A DNA stretch of 64,000 nt, from contig CM051455.1 of NCBI GenBank assembly GCA_028274465.1, positions 120,687,462 to 120,751,461 on the forward strand, read 5' to 3'. Made by a program: the position numbers and the translations under genes. This document shows, piece after piece, positions 34,013 through 46,439 of this stretch (positions are counted from its first letter, which is position 1; the number at the start of each line of letters is the position of its first letter). Source of the stretch: Plantago ovata. Lineage: Eukaryota; Streptophyta; Magnoliopsida; Lamiales; Plantaginaceae. The notes under the pieces were generated by a model. The model was not told the origin of the DNA, searched no databases, and saw only the letters and a program-made list of their open reading frames with translations.

Positions 34013-34855
34013 ATTAGAGAAGGCCCAAGTCGATGATGGTTGTTTGTCCATGTTGGGCTTGAGCCGATGTATATTTCGGAATTTATTGATCCACGTTGTA
34101 GAGTCGATGGTCATACTGGCTTACACGTGAGGGGGCGTGTTAAAATCCATCCCACATCGCTAGATAGGAGGTCCTTAAATCACCATATGAGATTGGTTAA
34201 ACTTCTCCCCTTACAAAGTCCTTTCAAAACCATGAGTATCTAATAAAAAGAGTTATTTGTTATTGAAAAAGAGATAGCTCCCTATGTGTAATTACGACTC
34301 ATCAAATATTATTTTTTGTTGGAGGCCATACATATTTCATTTTTATTTATTAAAGATTTTTCCCAAGTATTTTCAATTTTATAAATTTTACATTTAATAA
34401 TTCAACAGAACGCATATAACTTTTTTAAAATCTCAAAATGGTCTTAAATCTTATTATAAAGTATAATCGAACAAACTTTATATTTCAAAATCAACTCAAA
34501 ATAATTTTAAAAATTCAGAAAATTTGCCAGGACAGCTTCGATTGACCAGAATAGAGCTGTTTTGGTTCCGGTACCAGAGTTGTACAGCTCCGGTACCGGA
34601 GATGTTAAGAAGAAGGAACAAAAATAAAAAGAAAAGATAAAATGAAAATTAAAAAAAAACAAAAAGGAAAAACCCAAAAGACTAAGGTCATGTTTTATTG
34701 TTATTAAATGAATAGCGGTCAAACTTTGTTTTGGGACTTTAATGTAATTGTTGAATTGCAAGGGGTTTGGATGCACTATGAGCCCTAAAGAGAGGGTCCA
34801 GACGTAAAAGTACGTATACATATTTAAGAAGAGAGTTGGATGTAAATATACTTAT
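34013..34855. other. Spacer with LTR-like scraps
   Basis: A purine run gtgagggggcg followed by TGTTAAAATCCATCCCACATCG at about 34129-34160 looks like a polypurine tract and LTR start, but no far end was found. The remainder is AT-rich without a gene. Confidence 0.35.
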
Positions 34856-35121
34856 TACTCCATCCGTCTCACAAAACATTACCCATTAGGGTTAGCGTGC
34901 AGTTTGAGAAAAACCAATAAAGTAGTATAAAGTTAGTGGGGTATGTTAATTTTTTAATTGAAGTGGAGTTGTTAAAGTATAAAGTAGTGATAAAGTTGTA
35001 ATAAAGTGTATAAAATATTATTTTTAATGTGTGGGGTAGCTTCCATATTAGGAAATAGGTGAAGTTTTGTGGGACACCTACAAATGGAAAGTGGGTAATG
35101 TTTTATGAGACGGAGGGAGTA
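34856..35121. mobile_element. Stowaway MITE with TA duplication
   Basis: A 262-bp element (34858-35119) is flanked by TA on both sides. The ends are inverted repeats of about 28 bp: CTCCATCCGTCTCACAAAAC at the left and CTCCCTCCGTCTCATAAAAC inward from the right. Both continue into ATTACCCA. The CTCC..CCGTC start and TA target identify Stowaway (Tc1/Mariner) MITEs. Confidence 0.9.
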
Positions 35122-36005
35122 ATATATAATTAATATAAGGTGATGAGACAACATTTACCAATTTGACAAATAATATTTCAAATTATTCATAAAACAAACA
35201 AGGTGTATAATCACCGAATTAATTTATCATATGCTTCGAATTTAAAACTTGTAAAATAATGCAACAAATTAAAGAGAAAGGAAGTGGGAAATTAAATAAA
35301 TATTGATTTTCCTCCATTTTCGTAAGACACATGTTTTCTTAATTTTGTTTCATTTCCTCAATTTCCTACAAAAATCACGCAAAGATATTCCATGTAAATG
35401 TGTATTTTTTATTCCATTTTCAAAAATAAGTTTGGGAATTACAATAGCCTCGTAAAACTATGAAAAACGTAATTTATAGAGACTATTCATTTTTACATAC
35501 ACAAAGATAAAGAATGGAGTAAAAGGACAAGAAATAAGAAAAGTAATATATATTGAAAAGGAAAGTAAAATATATTTATAGGAAAACAAAAATACTAGAG
35601 GATGGAGCAACATTAACTCATTTACTCTCGTGCACCTCCCTTTTGTAATTGTGTATACGTTTCATAAAATTTTTGCTGATTAAAAAAAAAATGCTTTTCC
35701 AGATACATGTATGCCATTATGAAGTATTAATTGCAAACATTGCACATTTGACCTTTTTCACTAAAGAATTGCTATATTTTCAACATCATAAAGTTATGGC
35801 CATTAACATTTACAAAACATGTAACAACCACTTTGAATATGAAATGTTGCACAAACTGACTAGTGTTCTTAAACAAGTACTGATTTCGAAGAAAAATTAA
35901 GAAAGACAAGGAATGAATTTAACTCACGAATGATAAGATCTTTATTCATACATATTTATTCACAAAATAGTTATATAGCCTTAGAATGCATTTGGTGCAT
36001 ACAAT
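35122..36005. other. AT-rich spacer
   Basis: No gene or repeat recognised. It lies downstream of the zinc-finger gene. Confidence 0.5.
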
Positions 36006-36943
36006 CATGGTTCATCATAATCTTCTTGGAACACGAGTGAACTTTTGTTACTAGAACTTAAATGACGTGACCTGGAGTCTTAAAGTTAAATCCAGGTTAT
36101 CTCCTTGGCTACCAAAATTCAAATCCGTAACAACCATATCTTCTTCAGTTGCAACACGAGTCCCAACATTCCCTATAAGATATAGTTCCTGAATAAGAAA
36201 GAAATGTTTCTAATTATTTTCACCATTAACGACAATTTACAAACATATATATGAGAATCAATTATGGAAAAGTAAACCAGAGACTAAACCAAAAACGTCA
36301 CTAGTCCAATCAGTTGACATCACTGGTTGTACTGATTGATTCCCTTAAAAGTTAGAAAAATCAATGTTAAAATAATTACTTTAACTAGAGATATACAATC
36401 CAGTTTCATATAGTGATTATAAACTTGTTTGACCATTTCTTTCTCTACAATTAGAAGATTGATATAAATATTTTATTTTCATGAGCACCACAATACACCA
36501 CTAAATCACACCAAGAAATGGCATAGGCTTTGTAAGGTTTTAGACAGGGTATTAATATTGTCAAACCTATCGTTTACCTTTTCGGATGTTGTACTCAGAT
36601 TGTGGCCCTGATTATTGCTCCTTTCAGCTCCTGGGGGTTCAACAAACCTGGCTCGCATTTCATGAAGATGTCGATGCTTTCTGTCACCAATTAGATCATG
36701 ATCCTTCTCCCCTACACACTCACCTTGGTGAGACGATTCAGCACCAACACCTTTCTTTGAACAAATGTATGAAGGCTTTATGTATCTAAATAGCCTCCTG
36801 TTCTCTAGGCGTTCATTTCGGTGGGCATTTTGATGTCCGCCAATGGCTTGGGCAGTTGAAATTTTTTTGGAGCAAAACGTGCAAGTGAAATCCAATGTCC
36901 TGACAAGTTTTGTCGGCTTCACCATTTCTTCTTGCTCCAACAT
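36006..36943 (-). CDS. Single C2H2 (QAIGGH) zinc-finger protein with C-terminal EAR motif, two exons
   Basis: Proposed exons: 36943-36578 and 36188-36006, intron 389 bp with GT (AAAAG/GTAAAC) and AG (TTATTCAG) and phase 0, giving 182 residues. The finger FTCTFCSKKISTAQAIGGHQ fits C-x2-C-x12-H-x3-H near residues 21-41, with QAIGGH in place of the usual plant QALGGH. Exon 2 ends in DNLDLTLRLQV, an LxLxL EAR repressor motif near residue 155, as in many plant single-finger repressors (KNU/ZFP-like). It probably binds DNA in the nucleus and recruits co-repressors; the exact orthologue is not known. The ATG at 36925 has the better start context (GAAATGG) than 36943. Upstream the frame stays open into a Ty3/Gypsy integrase tail. 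If unspliced, the protein would stop at 36506 and lack the EAR motif. Confidence 0.6.
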
Positions 36944-37021
36944 ATCATATGTGCTATTATTAATCACAGAATGACTATAATGGCTATATATTTCTTGTTT
37001 CGACAACTTTGTTTTAGCTAG

Positions 37022-37165
37022 ACACCGGCCATCCCTATTAGGGGCCAACTTTCCAACCTTACCTGGGGTAGTAGCTATCTGTGCCTTGCCTTTATTTAGG
37101 ACTAGGTCTCCCGGTTTTATGCTGGTAAGCAGCCATTCTGACCCGCGCCTCTTCTTTTAACTCAT
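37022..37165 (-). mobile_element. Ty3/Gypsy integrase C-terminal fragment
   Basis: Minus-strand frames read EEARVRMAAYQHKT, then GDLVLNKGK and GKVGKLAPNRDG. These parallel the conserved Gypsy integrase tail (ARV..A.YQ.., GDLVL.., GKLAPNWEGPY). Only this scrap is present. It is directly upstream of the zinc-finger gene and its last part is in the same frame. Confidence 0.6.
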
Positions 37166-38087
37166 CCACCAAGTAAATGTTGGTTCTTTGATATTTTATT
37201 ATCTTCCTCGTGGACTCTTCTTCTTTTTACTCTCAGTTTACAAACATATAAGAAATAAACTAACAATTGAAGGAAGCGGACAAAGATGTTTTCTGGTTGA
37301 GACGCGAGGAAGTGATGGTGATTTTATAGCAAGATTTCTTTACTTTACAACTAATACCTTTTGCTTTTACTGGCAAAAAATTAAGACAACATGATAAGCA
37401 AATGTAGCTTTTGGAAATATAATGTACTTGATAAAGTAAACCTTCTTGGTGATAATTAATACACTTTTGTAGAGGCTAATGAAGCTGAAAGTAAATTGTG
37501 CGGATTAATTAAGCTCTTTGGAATTACTGTATTGGTATATTAATTCAAATTTACCTTGTTATTTAAGATATGTGTGAGAAAATATGGGGGTTGTACATAA
37601 TCACTTGTGAGTCTTTAAGAACTTTCCAGTCACTACATGCTTCAATTTCACACATGCATATAATCTGTAATTATTGATAAACTGCCAAAGACTTAGTACT
37701 TTTGTATAATGTATCTCCCCATATGCATATAATCCTAAATGTTATGACAAAGTGATAGATGTCTTTTAAATTAGCTACAATGTATACACTATCAATTTTT
37801 TAGATTTGATAACATTAAAGTTAAAGTTAGATATTTGTAATATATGTATTTTTGCCTAAAGTACCGACTAATTTATAGAGAACCAATATGCAGTTGTCTG
37901 CTTCTGAACCACACAACCACACCTTTGTTTGTTTTTTTCCTTTGTTAGTATCTTCCATATGTGTATTTACAGTCTGAGAGAACAAATGGGGGTAAAAAAG
38001 AAAGACCAAACTCCTTAACAATGGTGGAAAAACAAAAGTTAGTCATTTTAGCCTCTATGTAATTGATAATAGCACAATCGATATCTT
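37166..38087. other. AT-rich spacer between the inverted zinc-finger copies
   Basis: No gene or recognised repeat. Confidence 0.5.
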
Positions 38088-38347
38088 GGAATAAGAAGAA
38101 CTGACGAAGCAGACAAAACATGCCAAGACATGGGAATTCACTTGCATATTTTGCTTCAACAAAAATTTCAACTTCCCAAGCCATTGGGGGCAATCAAAAT
38201 GCCCATCGAAATGAGTGCCTAGAGGAGAGGAGGCTATTTAGATATAGAAATCCTTCATACATTCATGGAATGAAAGGCGTTGGTGCTGAATCATCTCACC
38301 AAGGCGAGCATATAGGGGAGAAACAATATGCGCACCAACCCCGATAA
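38088..38347 (+). pseudogene. Decayed inverted copy of the C2H2 zinc-finger gene
   Basis: About 85 percent identical by eye to the segment 36935-36690 of the minus-strand gene, in opposite orientation. Shared peptides include QAIGG.QNAHRNE, RRLFRY and GVGAESSHQGE. The cysteine part (FTCIFCF) is in another frame, the first zinc-binding His is now Asn (GGNQNAH), and the ATG equivalent to 36925 is lost. No second exon or EAR motif follows. It is a partial duplicated pseudogene, not a working finger. Confidence 0.75.
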
Positions 38348-39122
38348 GCTATTTAATAAATGCATCCCCCACACATCACTAAACTAAACTCTATGCTCAA
38401 CTAATAATTCAAGAAATCACATTTTGAATCTAAATAATGAATCAAAATAAATGCAAACTAAGAACTAACAATTAAAATAATCATTAGAGACGATTTTTAT
38501 AAAATTGAAATAGAAAAGAATAGAAAACGAAATACACACATAGAAGATCATAGTTTATACTAAAAGGATAATTTCACATGAATAACTCCAAGGATATCAA
38601 ATATGTACAGAAGAAAAAAAAATCAATCGAACAAAAAAACTCAAAGCTACATACAGAAAATTCTAATCTAAAATATATTTAAATAATCATTTCATAAACC
38701 AGAAAAGAAAAAAGTTATCACAAACATAATTGTTCCTGGATCAAAAGATACGAAAAACTCCTATTGAGGATCTATCACCTATCAATCTAGCTATTAGTAG
38801 ATATACCTAGAAGCAAAAGATCAATTCTTGTTTTCAAGTGTACTACTATCAGTCAAGCGATTAATCAAATTATAAGCATAGCTGTACTAAATAATTGAAC
38901 AAATCAATCGGTAAAGATAACAAATTAATGAAAAGGGGAAAAAATCATAAGGAGAAATATATTTACCAACAATAACGGATCCAAATAGGGCCTATAATGC
39001 TCCGATTTGACGATCATCGGCTTGGATATAACTACAGATTGAGATCCCGACTATGGCTATGATGATGGACCAATGATGACGCTAGTGAAGAAGAAGAACC
39101 CACAATAAACATGACAATACAT
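38348..39122. other. A-rich spacer
   Basis: No gene or recognised repeat. Confidence 0.5.
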
Positions 39123-39356
39123 GTGTTTGTTACAACATGGTTTAAATCCACATATGTTGGCGTGGAATGTACGCATTGTAGGTCGGTGCACGTGGTCACG
39201 TGCGACACTGTTTCATACCATCACATAGCGTGTGTTTGATGCCACATGATTTAATTAAACCCACATACCCATATATGTTGGTGTGAAATGTATGAATTAT
39301 ATGTAGGTGCATGTATTCAGATGTGAAATCATTTTATACCATCACATTGCGTGTGA
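39123..39356. repeat. Tandem repeat, two units of about 110 bp
   Basis: Units at 39123-39231 and 39232-39356 share tttaaatccacatatgttgg, taggtcggtgcacgtg-like and tttcataccatcacat stretches. The units have diverged by perhaps one base in seven. No coding region. Confidence 0.65.
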
Positions 39357-40346
39357 CCCAATAAATTTTGGAAGTTACATATGTTTTAGTGAGAATACAA
39401 TATTATTTTCGTGTTTGTATACAAAAGTAACAACTTAATGTAGGTTTAAAATTGCATATAGCAATATGAGCGCTCTAGCCATGTGCTAGGCATCAAGTTT
39501 CTAGCCTCAAATTATTATATATGATCCTCCTGAAAACTGAAAATTTAAGGCCAATCAATGTAGACTGTATGTAATGTTCTATCAAGTTTCTACAAACAAG
39601 GATCTTTGAAATTTGGTACCCGTAAAACTATGGCCGCTTTTCAATGTCAGATTCAATGTTACATACAATGTTATAAGCTCAATGTTGTCACAACAGAGCA
39701 GACAACATTGACTTACTGTACTGCAAATAACAAATAAAATAGCAGTGGAAAACGTAAAGAACACAGATTTTCTTTTTCACATGGATAAATAATCAATTCC
39801 TATGCGGCCTTACGGCTAAATATATAATCAAGTAGAAGATAAAAACTTTGTTTGATCAATAAAGATTCAGAAAATACCGGATCCCCACCGACACAAACAA
39901 ATTGTTGATAAAACTCCAAAATGGCATTCAAGAATGATGATCAAACTGTACAACACTTGGGCAATGATTACAAACAACTTGCAACCTAGTTCTAGCTAGT
40001 CCTACAATAATCACGTTCGTTGATGAACAAGAACAACAAAATAGAACAAAGCCTAACTCACCCAGAAGATTTGAGATGTATAAAAATATGAAAGCTAAAC
40101 TCGAAATCTCTAAATCTTCACAATGAAACTCTTCTAGTATTTATAGTGTAGCATGGTCGACTGATACATGAAGAGTTCCACTAGATCTTGTTTCTCTTGT
40201 AGGATTTATCTTCATCTCTTCAATTGCAACTTCAACAGATTCACATGTCTTTTAACAGTCCAAGGGTTTCAATCCAAGTAACTAGATTACACGCACAAAA
40301 ACCTTGTCCTATTTGTTGTAGGAATACTTTCTTCTCTTGACAAACG
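39357..40346 (-). other. Spacer, possible minus-strand LTR remnant
   Basis: From about 39590 to 40346 the minus strand looks like an LTR: a TATAAATAC box (near 40140) with a leader downstream. The sequence resumes at 52890 after the element inserted at 40347. Neither LTR edge can be fixed, so this is only suggestive. No gene. Confidence 0.3.
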
Positions 40347-41967
40347 TGATGAACACATTTTTGACGCGTTCATCTTGTCTTTTTTACCTTATTTTGCTTC
40401 CTTTTTGCTTAATTTGTTGGTTAGTTTTGTAGAATAGTGTCACGTTTTGTGTTTTTTGCATTTTCAGGCACTTAGGTACAAAACGGTGTTTTTGGAGCTA
40501 AAAACGAGCATTTTTTTTTATGGAAAATGGCCTCGTTGAAGTTCCTCGATCCCCGTGGCTTTGTTCGTGAGTGCCCGAGTCCTAATAAGTGTTGAGAAGG
40601 ACGAGTCCAAGGCATTTGAAGGCCGTTCGTGTGCAAAAAGTTGAGTTTCCAAGTCAAAATCTGCTCTAAGGTTAAGTGACCCACCTAGGAACAGAGAGGA
40701 AAAAATAATACTGCACAACGACCAAGTGGCCCACTTTCCAAGCGGCCCGCTTGGCTGCCGTTACAGATCCGATTCTGTCCTTTAATACACGATTTTCGGT
40801 TACTTTCCTCATTCCTTTCACTTTGTAAAAGCCTGGGAGAGCTCTTAGAGGCTTCAGAGCTCAGATCCATTAGCTAGAAGCTTGATTATCATCAAGAGAT
40901 TGAAGATTTTGCCATAGGATTGCATAACACATTCATCTACGGAGAGGTTTTCATAAATTCCACCGAATAGTGACATATTTGGCGGTAACTTTGTATATAT
41001 CAACCTCTTGTCGTGTAGTTTGATCCCATGTCTTTCTGTAACAAATCATATATTGTGATGTTTTCCATTCTGATTATGAATAGCTAAATCCTTTATCTTG
41101 GTGGTAGAATGTGGGATTGATATTGTTATGAATTATGTTTATGCTCACATGAGATTGTGATTCAATCTTGCTGCAAATTGCTTCTTATGATCCATAGTTG
41201 CCTATAAAATATATTCAAATAGAGTATTGTGACAAGCTCTTGGTCAATCAAGGCTATAGGATTGTATGTTTGTGATTTGCAGCATGCTAGATAAATGGTG
41301 TTAGTGACAAACACCTCTAAACTATTGATAGTGATCTTTCATGATGTGTGTCTTAAATTTGTCTAGATGGTTTACTTTGTAGAACCAGTCGAAGACTTTA
41401 CGCACTGAACTTGTAAGCGTATTCGTGATTCGTTGCTTATCATTACCACTAAGCTACCACCAACATCTTTCTCTTCTTGATTATCTTCTTCTAGCAAGTG
41501 CTGGTTGCATGAGTGTTTGGTTAATTCTTACAAACTTACTTGTTGACTGATTGCAATTGTTTCACACTAAACAAAGCCACATTAAGTCCTTAAGAGAGGG
41601 AACATCTTACTGCTTCACTAATCCCTTTTGTGTAGTGATAAGTGTTCTTTGGATTATAAATAAATTTCATTGGTGAAAAAAGACTCATCAATTTGGCGCC
41701 GTTGTCGGGGATTTAACTCCTTTGGTTTAGTGTTTGACTTTTGTTTCTTAGAAACTTCACTTTCTTACCTCATTTCTTTCCCCCTATATTTTTCAGCAAA
41801 CTTCTCTTCTCTTTCTCGTTTGTAATAAGCTCTTGGTTACTTTGTGTGCTTGTTCTCTTTGTGTTCTTTTTGCGCTCTTAGTTGAGTTTTGTATATATGA
41901 TACTTTAGCTTTTTGCTTTTGTTGTGGAACTACTCTTCCTTGCTTGTCTTTGTGTGTGTAGGTATAC

Positions 41968-42327
41968 ATGAATGACTTGTATTGCGATGTTTGTGGGGAG
42001 AATGGCCATATTGCTGATGCTTGTATGGATAGAAGTGTTGTCATCTCGTTCCGTCAGTTGCCGAATGAAGGCTTTCATCTCGCTTGGCGTAGATTCGAGT
42101 ACCTACACTCGAGGAAGAACTCCAACCACCAGTTGGAGCTTGGGGAATTTTTATGGTGTTTCTACTGTGGTTTGAGACCCGGCCATCAAACGGCTTTGGA
42201 AAAAAGAAATGGGAGAGATATCCTTGACATGGCACCGAGTGCTGACAGGCTTGCTTGTGATGAGTTTGCTGATCAAATTTTTTCAGTGCTCTTCGAGATA
42301 TTGGTGAAGATCCCGTGGATGTTTTGA
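41968..42327 (+). pseudogene. Gag remains with a CCHC knuckle
   Basis: The frame opens with YCDVCGENGHIADAC, a CCHC zinc knuckle (C-x2-C-x4-H-x4-C). It continues with FHLAWRRFEYLHSRK and GEFLWCFYCGLRPGHQTALE, which parallel the capsid-like gag stretch (EAW.RFK..., ..FY.GL.P) of Athila/Tat elements. Broken; only part of a gag is recognisable. Confidence 0.6.
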
Positions 42328-43042
42328 CCATGAATGAGATTAAGCTTCACTATCCTTTCTTATGGGGTGAATTCGAAGTACAGAGGCAATTGAATGAGAT
42401 TTCAGTGGATGATGTGAGTGATCATGTTTGAGACACCTATCATCGAGGATGTTCAGATCGTTGGTGAAGAAGAAGTCATGGAGGAGGTGATGATCGAATC
42501 CATTGCTTCCCATTAGTCAGAAATCCTTGTTTCGAGTTGTCTTGAGGTTGAGGAGCTAGTCTTTGAGGATATTGGTACCTCTAAACCGGCATGCTTAGAC
42601 TCTATTGTTGTAGACATTCCTGATCTTGACTCTTATGTTTTGGTCCATATCCCCATCGACGAGTTTCAAGGGAGTTTTGATCCTTTTTTCTATTTTTATT
42701 TTCCATCTGATTCCCTTAGTTATTTTTTAGATTTTGATTTTACTGATTTTGTTAATTTTAGTTTTCAGGGAATCATGGACTTGCTCGAGCAGCTAAGGAG
42801 AGGAGCCAAGGATGGTTTCCAAGACGCAAGGAGTGAAGAATGGATGCGCGAGATTCGTTTCCATTTGATAATGGATAACCTTAGTGGTATTGCTTTGCTT
42901 GTAGTTTAGTTTTTTCTTATTTTTTTGTTGCTTTCGTAGTTGTGGCCTATGTGCCTTTTGTCGTGTTTAGTTTATCTTTTATTTCGATGCCTAGGGTGTG
43001 AAAAGATAGAAAACATTGTGGAATTTGGGCATATAAGACAAG

Positions 43043-43195
43043 TGGTCCGCCTGGAACTCCCAAGCGACCCGCTTGCGTGCTGACAGACTCACTGGAAATC
43101 TGTCAGCGTTCAAGCGGCCCGCTTGGACGGTCCCAAGCGGACCGCTTGCCAACCGACCCGCTTGGCTTCTCCCAAGCGGCCCACTTGGACCCTGT
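43043..43195 (+). repeat. Internal palindrome array (CAAGCGGCCCGCTTGG type)
   Basis: About five dyads such as AAGCGGCCCGCTTGG and AAGCGGACCGCTTG lie between the gag remains and the 3' LTR. The matching array in the related element is at 56800-56960. It is the same motif as in the LTRs. Confidence 0.8.
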
Positions 43196-43828
43196 TCCCA
43201 AATTCCACCATTTTTTTTTGTCTTTCCACCTTTGTGCACCCGTTTTGGACGCGAACCGTTTATCTCAGGGAAGTGTACCTCAATCCAAATTTTCCTTTCT
43301 TATCAACTCTTCTTTGCTCGAGGACGAGCCAGAGTTTAGGTTTGGGGAGGGGTTATTGGATTTTCAGCACTATGTGCTCTTTTGGTTCGTGCATGCCTTT
43401 TAGCTCAAGTTCCTTGTGATTTGTCGTGTTTTTTCAAATTTTTGCATGCATATCATCCTTAGATTAGTTGTTGCACGTTGTTGTGTGTGGAGTTTATTGC
43501 CAAGTTTCTTGAACTTTTTTATTGAGTAGACTAAGTGTTTATGACCATTGATCATATGTGCATCACTTTGCAAGTAGTTTGAGGCTTGTCTCGCTTGGTT
43601 TGTCACAGTCTCATGTGCACTAGTTAAGCTTAGTAGTCTCGACATCACCTTGTGTGGTGTTTCTTCTGTTGCGGTTCACGATGGCATTATAAAATGATGC
43701 ATGTTAGAATCTATGGTTTTAACCCGTGTAATTATGTACATAAGAGTCGACAAGTTCTTCACCTCGATTAGAGATTGCCAAATTCCTAGGAAGGAGGTAG
43801 TGTGAGGTGTGTGATCCTTTGTATTAAA

Positions 43829-44028
43829 CCTATTCTATCGAATAGGTATGGGGACGGGGTTGCTTTGTTGTTCTTGTCCTTCGTTCTTGAGTCGTTGTAA
43901 AGTTTGCCATTTACTCTTTTGTGTTTTGTGCCCTAACCTATTCTTTCGAATAGGCTTGGGGAGGCGTCTTTGTAGAGTTTGTTCTTTTTCTTTTCGTCTT
44001 TTTGCTCAAACCTATTCTCTCGAATAGG
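43829..44028 (+). repeat. Three CCTATTC-TNTC-GAATAGG dyads followed by PPT-like runs
   Basis: Dyads at 43829-43846, 43937-43954 and 44011-44028. Each is followed by ggtttgggGAgg-like purine tracts. A long A/G-rich run (44085-44200) follows. Confidence 0.8.
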
Positions 44029-46439
44029 TTTGGGAAGGTGTTTTTTGATTTTGTTTGTTGTGAACTGCTGCTTGCCTATATATAAACAATAAAAAAAGAG
44101 AAAAAAGAGAAAAGAAAAGAAAACAAATTAAAAGAGAATAAGAAACAAAAAGGAAAAAAAAGAAAGGAAGAAAAGGAAATAAAGAATAAGACCCAAAAAG
44201 CAAACGAATGGTCGTTGCAAGCCAAAAAACAGTCTTGTAATTGTCAAGTGTTATGTAATTATTTTGTTTTTGTGAAGTTATCGAGTTGTAAATTCTATCT
44301 TTTGTTTCGTGTCGCCTTTGTCCAAGGCCTGTTCTTGACCACCCTCGTCCTGACATTCAGGAAGTGGTTGAAAGGGACTCATTCTTGAGAGTCTGTGTAG
44401 AATAGGGGAGTGTTATCTATTTAGGGAACCCTCCTTCGTTTGATGAAAGCTAGTATTGCTTCGCCCTCTCTTGTGGAAACGTCTCGCTTGGTGAACAGTA
44501 GTAAGCCCTCGGTTTAATAGGCATTGGCCAATCATAGTATGATAATATGCATCATTGTATTGTCATTGACCAGGTCCAGGTAGAAGATGTTATGAGAGAC
44601 TCCTTTATTTAATAAAGTGATCATTGGAATGTGTATTTTCGCAATAGAGACATTCTTCAACCTACTTGCATGTCATGCTTTGTATAGGCTTTGTTCATAA
44701 GCGTTTGGTAGATTCAATAGATTAGTTCACTTTACTTGGCATGATACTCCTTTTTGTGTTGCATTTAGATTAGTTTGTTGCTTGAGGACAAGCAAGGGTT
44801 TGGTTTGGGGAATTTGATGAATACATTTTTGACGCGTTCATCTTGTCTTTTTTACCTTCTTTTGCTGTCTTTTTGCTTAGTTTTGTAGAATAGTGTCACG
44901 TTTTGTATTTTTTGCATTTTGAGGCACTTAGGTAGGAAACTGTGTTTAAACGAGCATTTTTTTTAATGAAAAATGGCCTCGTTGAAGTTCCTCGATCCCC
45001 GTGGCTTTGTTCGTGAGTGCTCGAGTCCTAATAAGTGTTGAGAAAGACGAGTCCAAGTCATTTGAAGGCCGTTCGTGGGAAAAAGGTTGAGTTTCCAAGT
45101 CAAAATCTGCTCCAAGGTTAAGTGGCCCGCTTCCGGAAGCTAAGTGACCCGCCTAGGAACAGAGAGGAAAATAGAATACTGCCCAGCGACTAAGCGGCCC
45201 GCTTGGCAGAGTCTAAGCGGCCCACTTGCCAAGCGGCCCGCTTGGCCCTCTTCAAGCGGCCCGCTTGGCTACCGTTACAGATCTGATTCTGTCCTTTAAT
45301 ACACAATTTTCAGTTACTTTTCCTCATTCCTTTCACTTTGTAAAAGCCTGGGAGAGCTCATAGAGGCTCCAGAGCTTAGATCCATTAGCTAGCTAGAAGC
45401 TTGATTATCATCAAGAGATTGAATATTTTGCCATAGGATTGCATAACACATTCATCTACGGAGAGGTTTTCATCAATTCCACCGAATAGTGACATCTTTG
45501 GTGGTAACTTTGAATCAACCTCTTGTCTTGTAGTTTGATCCCATGTCTTTCTGTAACAAATCATATATTGTGATGTTTTCCATTGTGATTATGAATAGCT
45601 AAATCCTTTATCTTGGTGGTAGGGATTGATATTGTTATGAATTATGTTTATGCTCACATGAGATTGTGATTCAATCTTGCTGCAAATTGCTTTTTATGAT
45701 CCATAGTGGCCTATAAAATATATACAATTTCTTGTTTAAGACCACTTTCTAAGTTGAGACCGTGAGACCGCGCAATCCACTTTAATATGGATCAATCCAT
45801 ACTACTATATCCAATTCTATTGAATCTCACGGGTCAATGATTCAAACCGGGTCAATTAAACGGGTTATGTATAAATAAGAGAATTCACCCGTGTCTATTT
45901 CATTTCCTCTCATTAGCAAATCATAAACCCTAGAGAGAGAAAGTTTTAGAGAGAGAAACTCACTCGCCGTCTCCGTCGCCTGAATTGAAGCTCATTTCGT
46001 CGTCGCCGCCGCCTGAATTTCAATCGCCGCCACCTCAATCGTCTTATTCAGCTCTTGAAGGTGAGATTTTATTCGTTTATGTTCTTCTTCACGCACTTTC
46101 GAAATCCTAATCTACTATTTTATCATATATCTCTGCAATTTTGCTAGGTTTTTCTTCTACTTCATGCATTTCGGTTTCTAGGTTAATTTCGGAACCCTAA
46201 CTCTACATTTTCTCGAATTTTGCTATGTTTTTGCAGTTCATCCACACTAGTTGAAGCTTATTTTGCTCGATCCTAACGCTTGTAAGTGTTTCAATCTGCT
46301 TTTGTTTTCCATTTCTGTGTGTTTCGATCTCTGTGTTCACTCTCTACATCCATTTCACCTCGATTTTACTTGTTGTGGCAGTTTTTTTTATGTATTATAG
46401 TGATCGATTTTTTGGAGACAAAGCTTTATCTCATCAACA

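Noticed and set aside
34129-34260. Start of another LTR element (GGGGGCG then TGTTAAAATCC)
   Set aside because: The far LTR edge, a duplication and a second copy are lacking, so it is noted only as a scrap in the spacer.
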